Positions 9,291-16,854 of a DNA stretch of 64,000 bases are shown one piece after another. The stretch lies in NCBI GenBank assembly GCA_036403095.1, contig DASWRQ010000153.1, positions 1-64,000 of the forward strand, given 5' to 3'. A model generated the notes under the pieces. That model had not been told where the DNA came from, ran no database searches, and saw nothing but the letters and a program-made list of their open reading frames with translations. Every line of letters starts with the position of its first letter. Within the stretch, counting starts at the first letter, position 1. The DNA is from Kutzneria sp036403095. GTDB lineage: Bacteria; Actinomycetota; Actinomycetes; Mycobacteriales; Pseudonocardiaceae. Both the position numbers and the translations under genes were made by a program.

Positions 9291-9657
9291 GGGAAGTGAG
9301 CAGCTCCTGAGTGCGGGCGGTTAGGCGGGGCATGCCGAGGCGCACGGCGATGGCGTTGGCTTGGCGTGGGCCACGGCCTCGGTGCGCGGGAGCACCAGGG
9401 CCAGTTGGTAGTGCGCCTCGGCGACGCGCGGCACGAGGCCGGCGGCGGCGTTGGAAGTGACGGCGGCGCGGAAGTGGTCTGCGGCGGCCGAGGACCGCCC
9501 GCAGCAAGCGGCGGCGAGGCAGCAGCGGCACACCGGTGGTACCACGGGCGAGGTGGTTGAACAGCAGCAGCGAGGCCGGATCGGCCCGGTGCAGGTCGTC
9601 GACCACGATCACCAGGCCGCCGGCGGCTTCGACCGTGCCCAGCACTCGGATCTGCAC
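9283..9657 (-). pseudogene. decayed SARP/AAA-type regulator
   Basis: Three pieces of a large regulator compressed into 375 bp. First MQIRVLGTVEAAGG, the typical start of a SARP/BTAD regulator. Then directly LVIVVDDLHRADPASLLLFN, the Walker B region of its ATPase domain, so several hundred codons are missing between them. After a frameshift, a TPR-like stretch (AADHFRAAVTSNAAAGLVPR with AEAHYQLALVLPRTEA) is readable in a second frame at about 9370-9520. Then the first frame resumes with IAVRLGMPRLTARTQELLTS to the stop. An intact protein would be several times longer. Confidence 0.8.
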
Positions 9658-9676
9658 ACTGTCCGTCTACCACACC

Positions 9677-11047
9677 TCAGCGAGGATTGATCGCCTCCAC
9701 CGACCGGCCCGAGGTCCGCGGGCCCAGCACCGCGATGTCCACGGCCACCAGCGCCAGCGCCCCGGCGACCACCGTGAACACCACTGTCGAACCGCCGGTC
9801 TTCAGCAGCGGCAGCAGCACGAAGGGCATCGCGCCGGTGGCCAGGCGGGACAGCGAGTACGTCCAGCCGGTGGCCGACGCGCGCAGCTCCGTAGGGAAGA
9901 TCTCGGCCTGATAGATGTGGTAGGCGTTGGAGAAGATGTTGCTGACGGCCGTGAACGCGAAGCCGGCGACCACGATCAGCGCCGGCGAGCCGGCGGCGGC
10001 GAAGACGATGCCGACCACGGCCATCGCGATCACCGAGCCGATCACCAGGAACTTGCGCTCGACCCGGTGGATCAGCGGCACCGACAGCAGCGAGCCGATC
10101 GGGTAGCCGAGGAACGACAGCGCCGCGTAGAGCAGGGAATGCTGCACGGTGAAGCCGCGCGAAGCCAGCACCAGCACGGCGAGCGTGCCGAAGCCGTAGT
10201 AGCCGAAGGTCTGCAGCAGGTGGAACGCCCCGAGCATGAACATCCGGCCCCGGTACGGCGTCTTGGCCAGGGCGGCGGTGGTCAGCGGCTTGCCGGGGTC
10301 GATCGCCTTCGACGCCGTGAACGGGGACGGGCTTGGCTGCCGCCGCAGCGGCTTGGCCTGCGCGAACTCCTGGTAGGCGGTCTCGGCCTCGTCGTGCCGG
10401 CCGACGCTTTCCAGCCAGCGCGGCGACTCCGGCAGCCGGCGGCGCAGCACCAGCACGCCGACCGCGCCGACCGCGCCGATGGCGAGCAGCCAGCGCCAGC
10501 CGTCGATGCCCAGCGGCGACTGCGTGGCCAGGCCCAGGGACAGGAAGCCGAGCACCGGCACGGCCAGGAAAGAGCAGGTGTACGCCCAGGCGGCAAGGCG
10601 GCCGCGGGAACTGGCCGGCAGCACATCGCTCAGGTACGCGTCCGACACCGGGTACTCGGCGCCGACGCCGACACCGGCCAGGAACCGGCAGACCACGACC
10701 ATCGCCACGTTCGGACTGAACGCACCGAGCAGCGAGAACAGCGAGTACCAGAGCAGGCTGAACAGGAACAGCCGGCGGCGGCCGAGCTTGTCGGCCAGCC
10801 GCGAGACGAAGAACGCGCCGACGAACATGCCCAGGAACGCGGACGCGAGGATGAGCGCGAGTCCGGTGCCGGACAGGCCGAACTTCGAGGTCAGCGCCGT
10901 GCTCACGGTGCCGGCCAGGAACACCTCGTACATGTCGAAGAACAGGCCGAGGCCGACCGCCAGGACCACCCTCACGTGCGTCCGCGTGACGGGCAGGTCG
11001 TCCAGCCGCTGGGCCACCCGTGACCGGATCGAACGTTCGTCGAGCAT
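9677..11047 (-). CDS. MFS permease of catabolic island
   Basis: 456 aa, twelve predicted membrane segments, major facilitator superfamily. The signature loop between helices 2 and 3 is SRLADKLGRRRLFLFS and RRRLPESPRWLESVGR is the sugar-porter-like motif after helix 6. The central loop is about 60 residues. Divergent from a CoA-transferase and an HMG-CoA-lyase-like gene, so I infer it imports the organic acid those enzymes use. GGAGG precedes ATG 11047. The leader carries CACATCGTGG, the same word found in the leader of the divergent CoA-transferase gene. Confidence 0.88.
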   Translation of the reverse strand: MLDERSIRSRVAQRLDDLPVTRTHVRVVLAVGLGLFFDMYEVFLAGTVSTALTSKFGLSGTGLALILASAFLGMFVGAFFVSRLADKLGRRRLFLFSLLWYSLFSLLGAFSPNVAMVVVCRFLAGVGVGAEYPVSDAYLSDVLPASSRGRLAAWAYTCSFLAVPVLGFLSLGLATQSPLGIDGWRWLLAIGAVGAVGVLVLRRRLPESPRWLESVGRHDEAETAYQEFAQAKPLRRQPSPSPFTASKAIDPGKPLTTAALAKTPYRGRMFMLGAFHLLQTFGYYGFGTLAVLVLASRGFTVQHSLLYAALSFLGYPIGSLLSVPLIHRVERKFLVIGSVIAMAVVGIVFAAAGSPALIVVAGFAFTAVSNIFSNAYHIYQAEIFPTELRASATGWTYSLSRLATGAMPFVLLPLLKTGGSTVVFTVVAGALALVAVDIAVLGPRTSGRSVEAINPR

Positions 11048-11321
11048 TTCACGCCTCCAACCACCACGATGTGATTACTTGGCCACCCAGTGACGGCGAC
11101 GGTAAACCTCTTCATCCGCCCGAACAACCACGGTCCCATCCCCTGGACACCGCGCCTTCGCCACGTGTGGACCACCTTCGACTCCCAGTGCCACATGTGG
11201 ACCACAGGTGGCGAAAATCCGGGCGGCGGGTAGGAGGTGACCGAACAGACAGTGGACGGACACTCGCGGCGGAGTAGCTTCATTGTGGTGAGTGCACCAC
11301 ATCGTGGTTTAGGAGGTGGCC
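11048..11321. promoter_or_regulatory. divergent promoter region with repeated motifs
   Basis: Holds two kinds of repeat. CACATCGTGG occurs on the plus strand at 11298-11307 and on the minus strand at 11064-11073, in each case immediately upstream of the ribosome site of the gene it precedes. GTGGACCAC occurs at 11167-11175 and 11197-11205, exactly 30 bp apart, and the second copy continues as AGGTGGCGAAAA. The same arrangement recurs at 13441-13490. These are candidate binding sites for the IclR regulator encoded at 13501-14346. Confidence 0.6.
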
Positions 11322-12509
11322 GTGGGGCCGATGACCGGCATTCGGGTGCTGGAGCTGGGCAACTACATCGCGGCGCCGACCGCCGGGCGGCTGCTGGCCG
11401 ACTTCGGCGCCGACGTGATCAAGGTGGAGCGGCCGGTCGGCGGCGACGAGCTGCGGCGGTGGCGGCTGGTCGAGGGCGACACCTCGCTGCTGTACCGGAC
11501 CATCAACCGCGGCAAGCGATCCGTCACGCTCGACCTGCGCAGCGACGTGGGCCGCAAGATCGCGCTGGAGCTGGCCGCGCAGTGCGACGTCGTGCTGGAG
11601 AACTTCCGCCCGGGCACGCTGGAGCGCTGGGGGCTCGGGCCGGACGACCTCAAGGCGGTCAGGCCGGACATCGTGCTGGTGCGGATCTCCGCCTACGGCC
11701 AGAGCGGCCCCTACCGCGACCGGCCGGGCTTCGGCGCGATCGCCGAGGCGGCCGGCGGCCTGCGCGAGCTGACCGGCGAGGCGGACCGGCTCCCGGCGCG
11801 CACGGGCGTCAGCCTGGCCGACTCGGTGGCCGGCCTGTACGCCGTGATCGGGGCGGCGATGTGCCTGCTGCGGCGCGAACGTGACCGCGAGGGCGGCACC
11901 GTGGACGTCGCGCTGCACGAGGCGGTGTTCAGCCTGACCGAGTCGCTGCTGCCTGATTACGAGGCTTTCGGCGTCCGACGGGAACGGCTCGGCGGGCGGA
12001 TCGAGGGCGTCGCGCCGAGCAACGCCTACGCCTGCCTGGACGGCACCGTGATCATCGCCGGCAACGGAGACTCGATCTTCCGGCGCTTGATGGGCGTGAT
12101 CGGCCGGCCCGACCTCGCCGACGACCCGCTGTTGACCAGCAACGACGGCCGCTGGGCCCGGCGGGACGAGCTCGACTTCGCCATCGGCCGGTGGACCCGG
12201 CAGCACGACATCGCCTTCGTGTTGGCTGCGCTGGAGGACGCCGGCGTGCCGGCCGGCCGGATCTATCAGGCGTCGGACATCTCCCGCGACCCGCAGTACC
12301 TGGCGCGCGGAATGGTGCAGCGGTTCGACGTGCCTGGGCTCAATAGGCCCGTCGGATTCCCCGGTGTGGTACCGAGGATCGACGACCGGACCACCGAGGT
12401 CCGTTCCCTGGGGCCGGATCTCGGTGCCCACACCCGCGAGGTGTTGGGCGGGCTCCTCGATTTCACCGACGACCAGATCGACGGTCTTTACGCCGAGGAG
12501 GTGCTGTGA
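11322..12509 (+). CDS. CaiB/BaiF family CoA-transferase
   Basis: About 395 aa family III CoA-transferase, moving CoA between carboxylic acids. It opens with GIRVLELGNYIAAPTAGRLL and has the family block IVLVRISAYGQSGPYRDRPG. The catalytic aspartate is expected in SLADSVAGLY. AGGAGG at 11311-11316 favours GTG 11322 as the start; GTG 11316 and ATG 11331 are in frame. The stop overlaps the GTG start of the lyase gene by four bases, so the two are translationally coupled. It probably activates the imported acid to its CoA ester for cleavage. Confidence 0.9.
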   Translation: MGPMTGIRVLELGNYIAAPTAGRLLADFGADVIKVERPVGGDELRRWRLVEGDTSLLYRTINRGKRSVTLDLRSDVGRKIALELAAQCDVVLENFRPGTLERWGLGPDDLKAVRPDIVLVRISAYGQSGPYRDRPGFGAIAEAAGGLRELTGEADRLPARTGVSLADSVAGLYAVIGAAMCLLRRERDREGGTVDVALHEAVFSLTESLLPDYEAFGVRRERLGGRIEGVAPSNAYACLDGTVIIAGNGDSIFRRLMGVIGRPDLADDPLLTSNDGRWARRDELDFAIGRWTRQHDIAFVLAALEDAGVPAGRIYQASDISRDPQYLARGMVQRFDVPGLNRPVGFPGVVPRIDDRTTEVRSLGPDLGAHTREVLGGLLDFTDDQIDGLYAEEVL

Positions 12510-13438
12510 ACGACGTCACCATGGGGAATCTGATCGTGGGAAATCCGATCGTCCGGGATGTGACGTTGCGGGACGGCTTGCAGTTGGTGTCCACACTCCT
12601 GCCGACCGCGGACAAGGTCGACCTGGTGCGGTTCCTGCTCTCCTGCGGACTGCCGGCGTTGGAGATCGGCGCGGTGGTGCGGCGCGTGCCGACGATGGCC
12701 GACACGTTGGACGTCGTCGCCGCGCTGGATGACTTCGAGTTGGACCGGTGCTGGGTTCTCGTGCCGAATGCGACAGGTGCTCGGCTGGCGGTCGAGGCCG
12801 GGGTGCGGCAGATCCAGTACGTGCTGTCGGTTTCGCCGTCGCACAACAAGGCCAACGTCGGCTGCGATGTCGGGCAGAGCCTCGACGGTCTCGCCGCCGC
12901 CGTCTCACTCGGCCGCAGGTATGGCGTTCGCGTGCAGTTGGCGCTGGCCACCGCTTTCACGTGCCCGTTCGAGGGTGCGACGCCGGCGGACGCCGTGCTG
13001 GCCGTCGTGTCGGATGCCCGGACCGTCGGCGTGGACAGCGTTGTCCTCTGCGACACCATCGGGCAGGCCGTGCCGGCCGACGTCACCCGCCTCACCACCG
13101 CGGTGCGCGCAGTGACCGACGAGGTGTGGTTCCACGGGCACGACACCTGGGGTTTGGGCGTGGCCAACACTTTCGCCGCCATCGGCGCCGGGGCGGTCGC
13201 CGTGGACGCGTCGCTCGGCGGGCTCGGCGGCTGCCCCTTCGCGCCGGGCGCCAGCGGCAACACCGCCTTGGAGGACGTCGTCCACGCGCTGCGGCCTTCT
13301 TGGCTCAGCCACTCCGGATTCCGGCAACTGGTGGCTCGCGGGCAGTCTTTGGTCGCGCAGCTGGGTGAGCCGTCGCGGAGCCGGGCCGCCGAGGGCGCTG
13401 TGCGATCCCCCGGCACACATCCGTGGGCGCTCACATGA
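12506..13438 (+). CDS. HMG-CoA-lyase-like enzyme
   Basis: 310 aa TIM-barrel protein of the HMGL/DRE metallolyase family. RDVTLRDGLQ at the N-terminus carries the metal and catalytic residues. FHGHDTWGLGVANTFAA supplies the His-X-His metal pair, and GLGGCPFAPGASGN is the catalytic cysteine loop diagnostic of hydroxymethylglutaryl-CoA lyases. It cleaves a 3-hydroxyacyl-CoA of the HMG- or citramalyl-CoA type, giving acetyl-CoA plus a keto acid. GTGA overlap with the CoA-transferase. The final about 25 residues, after the barrel, are low complexity. Confidence 0.88.
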   Translation: MNDVTMGNLIVGNPIVRDVTLRDGLQLVSTLLPTADKVDLVRFLLSCGLPALEIGAVVRRVPTMADTLDVVAALDDFELDRCWVLVPNATGARLAVEAGVRQIQYVLSVSPSHNKANVGCDVGQSLDGLAAAVSLGRRYGVRVQLALATAFTCPFEGATPADAVLAVVSDARTVGVDSVVLCDTIGQAVPADVTRLTTAVRAVTDEVWFHGHDTWGLGVANTFAAIGAGAVAVDASLGGLGGCPFAPGASGNTALEDVVHALRPSWLSHSGFRQLVARGQSLVAQLGEPSRSRAAEGAVRSPGTHPWALT

Positions 13439-13440
13439 GG

Positions 13441-13479
13441 GTGGACCACATTTGACGTCAGGCGTCGAATGTGGTCCAC
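13441..13479. promoter_or_regulatory. long inverted repeat, operator or terminator
   Basis: Arms GTGGACCACATTTGACG and its near-exact complement (CGTCGAATGTGGTCCAC) separated by a few bases. It lies between the convergent lyase and IclR genes, so it can act as a bidirectional terminator. The outer words GTGGACCAC (13441) and GTGGTCCAC (13471) start exactly 30 bp apart and are followed by AGGTGGCAAAA, as in the divergent promoter at 11167-11216. That repeat argues for protein binding as well. Confidence 0.65.
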
Positions 13480-13500
13480 AGGTGGCAAAAAGAGAGGGGG

Positions 13501-14346
13501 CTACTGGCCGCCGAGCAGGCGGGTGGCCTGTTGGGCGGCGCGCACGACGAGGGGGGCCCATTCCGCGCTGCGCTCGGTGGAGATGCGCATTGTCGGCCCA
13601 CTGATGCCCAAGGCCCCGACGAGCACCCGGCCCGGGCCGAACACCGGCGCCGACACGGAGGCGGCGCCGGGGTCGCGTTCCTCGAACGTCACGGCGTATC
13701 CCTGCTGCCGGGTCTGCGCGAGCAGGGCCCGCAGCAGCGCGGCATCGGTGACCGTGGTGCTGGTGAACCGCTCCAGCGCACGGTCGAGCACCTCGTCCAC
13801 TATGGACTCGTCCCAGGCCAGCAGCACCCGGCTGGCCGAGCCGGCGTGCAGCGGCATCAGCTTGCCGACGTACATCTCACGGCGGATGGCGTGGTACGTC
13901 TCGGCCATCGCCACACAGACCCGGACGTCGCCCTCCCGCCGGTACAGGCAGGAGGTCTCGCCGGTGGCCTCCCGCAGCCACTCCAGCGCCGGGCGGACCA
14001 CGTCGCTCACGTCCATGCCCGCGCCGGCCGGCGACGCCCAGTAGCCGAAGCGCAGGCCGATCCGGTAGCGGTCGCCGTGCCGGTCCAGGAACTGCTCGGC
14101 CACCATGTTGGCCACCAGCCGCTGGCACGTGCTGGCCGGCAGCCCGGTCGCCTTGCGGATCTCCAGGAAGGTCAGCTCCGGCCGGTCCGGCGCGAACACC
14201 TCGATGATCTGCCGGATCTTGCCCAGCACCAGCAGCGGCCGGATCCCCCGCGGCAGCGCCCGCGGCCCGTCGTCGGCCTCCCCCGACACAAGCTCGTCCC
14301 CGATGTCGTCGGCGATGTCGTCCTGGTCGTCGAACTCGCTGCTCAC
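13501..14346 (-). CDS. IclR-family transcription regulator
   Basis: About 281 aa from GTG 14346; the frame is open to 14415. After an acidic N-terminal tail of about 35 residues comes the winged helix (ELTFLEIRKATGLPASTCQR, LVANMVAEQFLDRHGDRYRI), then the IclR effector domain (ETSCLYRREGDVRVCVAMAE and GALGISGPTMRISTE). IclR proteins sense small acids and control adjacent catabolic operons. Position beside the permease, CoA-transferase and lyase points to them as targets. It is also divergent from the esterase gene at 14522, whose promoter carries two palindromes. Confidence 0.9.
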   Translation of the reverse strand: MSSEFDDQDDIADDIGDELVSGEADDGPRALPRGIRPLLVLGKIRQIIEVFAPDRPELTFLEIRKATGLPASTCQRLVANMVAEQFLDRHGDRYRIGLRFGYWASPAGAGMDVSDVVRPALEWLREATGETSCLYRREGDVRVCVAMAETYHAIRREMYVGKLMPLHAGSASRVLLAWDESIVDEVLDRALERFTSTTVTDAALLRALLAQTRQQGYAVTFEERDPGAASVSAPVFGPGRVLVGALGISGPTMRISTERSAEWAPLVVRAAQQATRLLGGQ

Positions 14347-14474
14347 GCCGGGATGATACCGGTCAGCGTGTGCCGCACCTGACCACACATTCACCCGTTC
14401 GATACCGGCATTCATGTCCCAGTGACCAGAACCAACCGCTGGCCTTCTGCGCCGTACTCATGGAGTCGCCGAGC

Positions 14475-14519
14475 GTCAACCGTTGGTTGACTTCTGACAT
14501 TCGTCAACCTACGGTTGAC
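14475..14519 (+). promoter_or_regulatory. leaderless promoter with two operator palindromes
   Basis: Two copies of GTCAACC-N3-GGTTGAC at 14475-14491 and 14503-14519, starting 28 bp apart. Within them a good promoter is readable: -35 TTGACT at 14487-14492, a 17-bp spacer, and -10 TACGGT at 14510-14515. The -10 ends six bases before ATG 14522, and no Shine-Dalgarno sequence is present. I infer a leaderless transcript starting at or next to the A of the start codon, with one palindrome on the -35 and one on the -10. Confidence 0.7.
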
Positions 14520-14521
14520 GA

Positions 14522-15739
14522 ATGTCGCACATTCTCCGCACCCTCGATCCGACCGACGAGGACTTCAGCGACCTGGAACCGCTCCGGGAGATCGTTGGCG
14601 ACGCCCGCGTGGTGGCCATCGGCGAGAGCGCGCACCGGACCCACGAGTTCTACGACCTGCGCCACCGGCTGACCCGGTTCCTGGTGCGGGAGCTCGGATT
14701 CGGGGCCTTTGTCATGGAATCCGGCTTCGCCGAAGGCTTGGCCGTCGACTCGTGGATCAGTGACGGCGGCGACCTCGATGCCGTGCTGGAGCACGGGATC
14801 ACCTATCGTTTCGGCCGCTGCGAGGAGATGCGTGAGCACCTGCTGTGGCTGCGGGAGCACGGGGTTCGCTTCTACGGCATGGACATCTCCGGCTCCAGCG
14901 CGTCGGCGGTGCCGGCGATCGAGGCCTGCCTGCCGCTGTTGGACGACGTCGATCCCGGCTACGCCAAGGTGATCCGCTCAACCCTGCTGCCGCTGTTCGA
15001 CTACCTGCCGACCGACCGTGGCGGCCGCGCGTGGGCGGCCCCGGCGTTGCAGGCGTACATGGCCCTGGATCCTGCTCTCCGGTACGAGATCACCGCGCGC
15101 GTCGGCTCGTTCGCCGAGCGCCTGCACACCATGCGCGTCGACTACGCCGCCGGCGCCGATCGCCGTCGGATCGAGCTGGCCCTGCATTGCGCGACGATGG
15201 CCCGGCACACCGACGCCTTCGCCGCCGCCATGCCCGAGGGCGCCACCCGCACCTATCCCGGGGCCAACATCCGCGACTACGCCATGGCCGAGACCGTGCA
15301 GTGGATCCTGGAGCGCGAGTCGCGCATCGTCATCACCGCCCACAACGGCCATGTGCAGCGCTGTCCGCTGTGGGCGCCGCCGATCATCAACGACAGGTTG
15401 ACCACCGTCGGCCACCAGCTGGCCCACGTCCTCGGACCAGACCTCGTCGTCATCGGCTCGGCCTTCGGCGGCGGCACCCTGGAGCTGCACCGCCCGCTGA
15501 TGGACGGCCCGCCCGGACACGTCGAGTTGTTCAACGAGGCCGTCGGTCCGTTCGAACCCACCACCATCGACGCGGCACTGGCCGGCTCTCCCTTGTCCCT
15601 CACCGATCTGCGCCGCGAGCCCGTTGCCGCCACACACATCGTCAACGGCGGCGTAGCCCAGCCGATCGAGCCGAACGCCTTCGATGCCATGGTCTACATC
15701 GACTCCGTCACGCCGTGGCACCGCTTCCCCGGCGCGTGA
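14522..15739 (+). CDS. erythromycin-esterase family protein
   Basis: 405 aa member of the erythromycin esterase (Ere) superfamily. Typical blocks are VVAIGESAHRTHEFYDLRHR near residue 30, FGAFVMESGF, FYGMDISGS, and VITAHNGHVQRC with the second conserved histidine. Characterised members hydrolyse macrolide lactones, but most homologues have unknown substrates, so resistance is only a possibility. Its promoter is covered by two palindromes and appears leaderless, which suggests tight, inducer-dependent repression. It is divergent from the IclR gene. Confidence 0.88.
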   Translation: MSHILRTLDPTDEDFSDLEPLREIVGDARVVAIGESAHRTHEFYDLRHRLTRFLVRELGFGAFVMESGFAEGLAVDSWISDGGDLDAVLEHGITYRFGRCEEMREHLLWLREHGVRFYGMDISGSSASAVPAIEACLPLLDDVDPGYAKVIRSTLLPLFDYLPTDRGGRAWAAPALQAYMALDPALRYEITARVGSFAERLHTMRVDYAAGADRRRIELALHCATMARHTDAFAAAMPEGATRTYPGANIRDYAMAETVQWILERESRIVITAHNGHVQRCPLWAPPIINDRLTTVGHQLAHVLGPDLVVIGSAFGGGTLELHRPLMDGPPGHVELFNEAVGPFEPTTIDAALAGSPLSLTDLRREPVAATHIVNGGVAQPIEPNAFDAMVYIDSVTPWHRFPGA

Positions 15740-15840
15740 GGCCGCTGGCGGGGCGAGGCTCGACACTCCGTGCGAGGCCGGGTACTACTCGAACGGTGGC
15801 GTGCTCCCGTACGTTCACGGTCTGATCCTGCGAGGCGAGC

Positions 15841-16026
15841 TTGACTGACACCGGGATTTTCGCCGAACCGGCGCCGAAGTTGTCCGCTGGAAACCTGCGG
15901 GCCGTGCTGCACGAGCACTGGGCGATTGACGACGCCGAGCTGACGCCGCCGCTGGTCCGGGAAGAACGGCACGTGACATTGTTCCTGGACCGGCTGCACC
16001 GCGCCGTCAAGGCGGTCGCCCGGTGA
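15841..16026 (+). CDS. 61-residue protein, likely kinase N-terminal remnant
   Basis: Short frame from TTG 15841 with a GCGAGGCGAG sequence upstream, ending in a four-base overlap with the SGNH hydrolase start. The stretch LRAVLHEHWAIDDAELTP resembles the N-terminus of actinobacterial aminoglycoside-phosphotransferase proteins, which typically read AVLREHWGLDDAELTPL as I recall them. The ATP-binding and catalytic parts are absent. It may be a truncated gene kept because its translation leads into the hydrolase, or a true small protein. Confidence 0.45.
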   Translation: MTDTGIFAEPAPKLSAGNLRAVLHEHWAIDDAELTPPLVREERHVTLFLDRLHRAVKAVAR

Positions 16027-16601
16027 CGAAGATCGTGCTCTTCGGTGACAGCATGCTCGGCCGGTTCACCAAGCCCCGCATCGTGCAGCTGGAGTCCGAG
16101 GTCGGCGACGCCACGGTGTTCAACTGCGCCGCCGGCGGCTGGACCAGCGCCGACGGGGCCGTCCGCGCGGCCACGATCGCCAAGACCGAGCCCGACTTCG
16201 TGGTGCTTTCCTTCGGGGCCAACGACTGCGCCCCGGGCCGGATCGTTCCCCTCGACGACTACGCGTCCAACCTGCGCGTCATCGCCGGCGCCTTCGCCCC
16301 GGCGACGCTGATCAGCTTCCTGCCGCCGTCCGTGGTGGAGGTCGACGGAGTCGGTCGGGCAGGTCGTACCAATGCCGTCCTTGACACCTATCGGCGGGTC
16401 TTCCGCGACGTGGTCCCGCTCGCCGTGGACACTGATGCCGTCCTCAGGCCACACGCTCAGGAGCCGGTGCACGAGGACGGCCTGCACCTCACAGATGCCG
16501 CCTATCGCGTGGTCATTTCCGCCCTGGCCGCGGTGCTGTCCCCAGGTGGTCCAGCACGATCTTGTGACGGAACTGGTGGTAGGCCCCGGACTGGCGCATG
16601 A
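16023..16601 (+). CDS. SGNH/GDSL-family hydrolase
   Basis: 192 aa lipase/esterase-like protein. FGDSML near the N-terminus carries the catalytic serine, GANDC the block III Asn, and DGLHLTDAAY the Asp and His, so the catalytic set is complete. No signal peptide is seen, so it is probably cytoplasmic. Its GTG start overlaps the upstream 61-residue frame by four bases. The last about 18 residues after ALAAVLSPG are unlike the family. They are the antisense of a NACHT-protein remnant (16513-16713), suggesting the original end was replaced at a recombination junction. Confidence 0.82.
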   Translation: MTKIVLFGDSMLGRFTKPRIVQLESEVGDATVFNCAAGGWTSADGAVRAATIAKTEPDFVVLSFGANDCAPGRIVPLDDYASNLRVIAGAFAPATLISFLPPSVVEVDGVGRAGRTNAVLDTYRRVFRDVVPLAVDTDAVLRPHAQEPVHEDGLHLTDAAYRVVISALAAVLSPGGPARSCDGTGGRPRTGA

Positions 16602-16713
16602 CGCCGGCGTCCCGGGCCACCTGGAGGAACTTCATCAGCCGCCAGGGCGTCAGCCGCAGCACGGCCAGCCAGGCGTGCCGCACCTGACAGCGCGGCCAGG
16701 CGAAGAACATCAT
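16513..16713 (-). pseudogene. C-terminal remnant of a NACHT/NTPase membrane protein
   Basis: The minus-strand frame reads RHAWLAVLRLTPWRLMKFLQ and then VMRQSGAYHQFRHKIVLDHL. This matches the closing segment I recall from large actinobacterial NACHT-type NTPases (RLPWRLMRFLDDAHRRGVLR, then QAGAVYQFRHARLQDHL). The rest of the gene is missing upstream, where the HAF-protein promoter region begins. It overlaps the 3' end of the SGNH gene on the other strand. It marks a deletion or recombination scar. Confidence 0.6.
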
Positions 16714-16854
16714 CGCCCCGGTGGGTAGACAAGCAGGGGCTTCGATCCCCGACGGCTCGGCATTCGGCGATCATGGCAGAGCCGTCCGACGAGCCCAGCC
16801 GTGCCCGGTTGGTACGCTGCTGCCCGTTCTGACAGGTACTCAGGGGGGTTCACC

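Noticed and set aside
9536..11023. 495-codon plus-strand frame
   Set aside because: Shadow of the MFS gene on the other strand; Gln/Arg/His-rich, no family features.
14522..15739. erythromycin resistance gene
   Set aside because: The fold is that of erythromycin esterases, but most relatives act on other substrates; resistance is not claimed.
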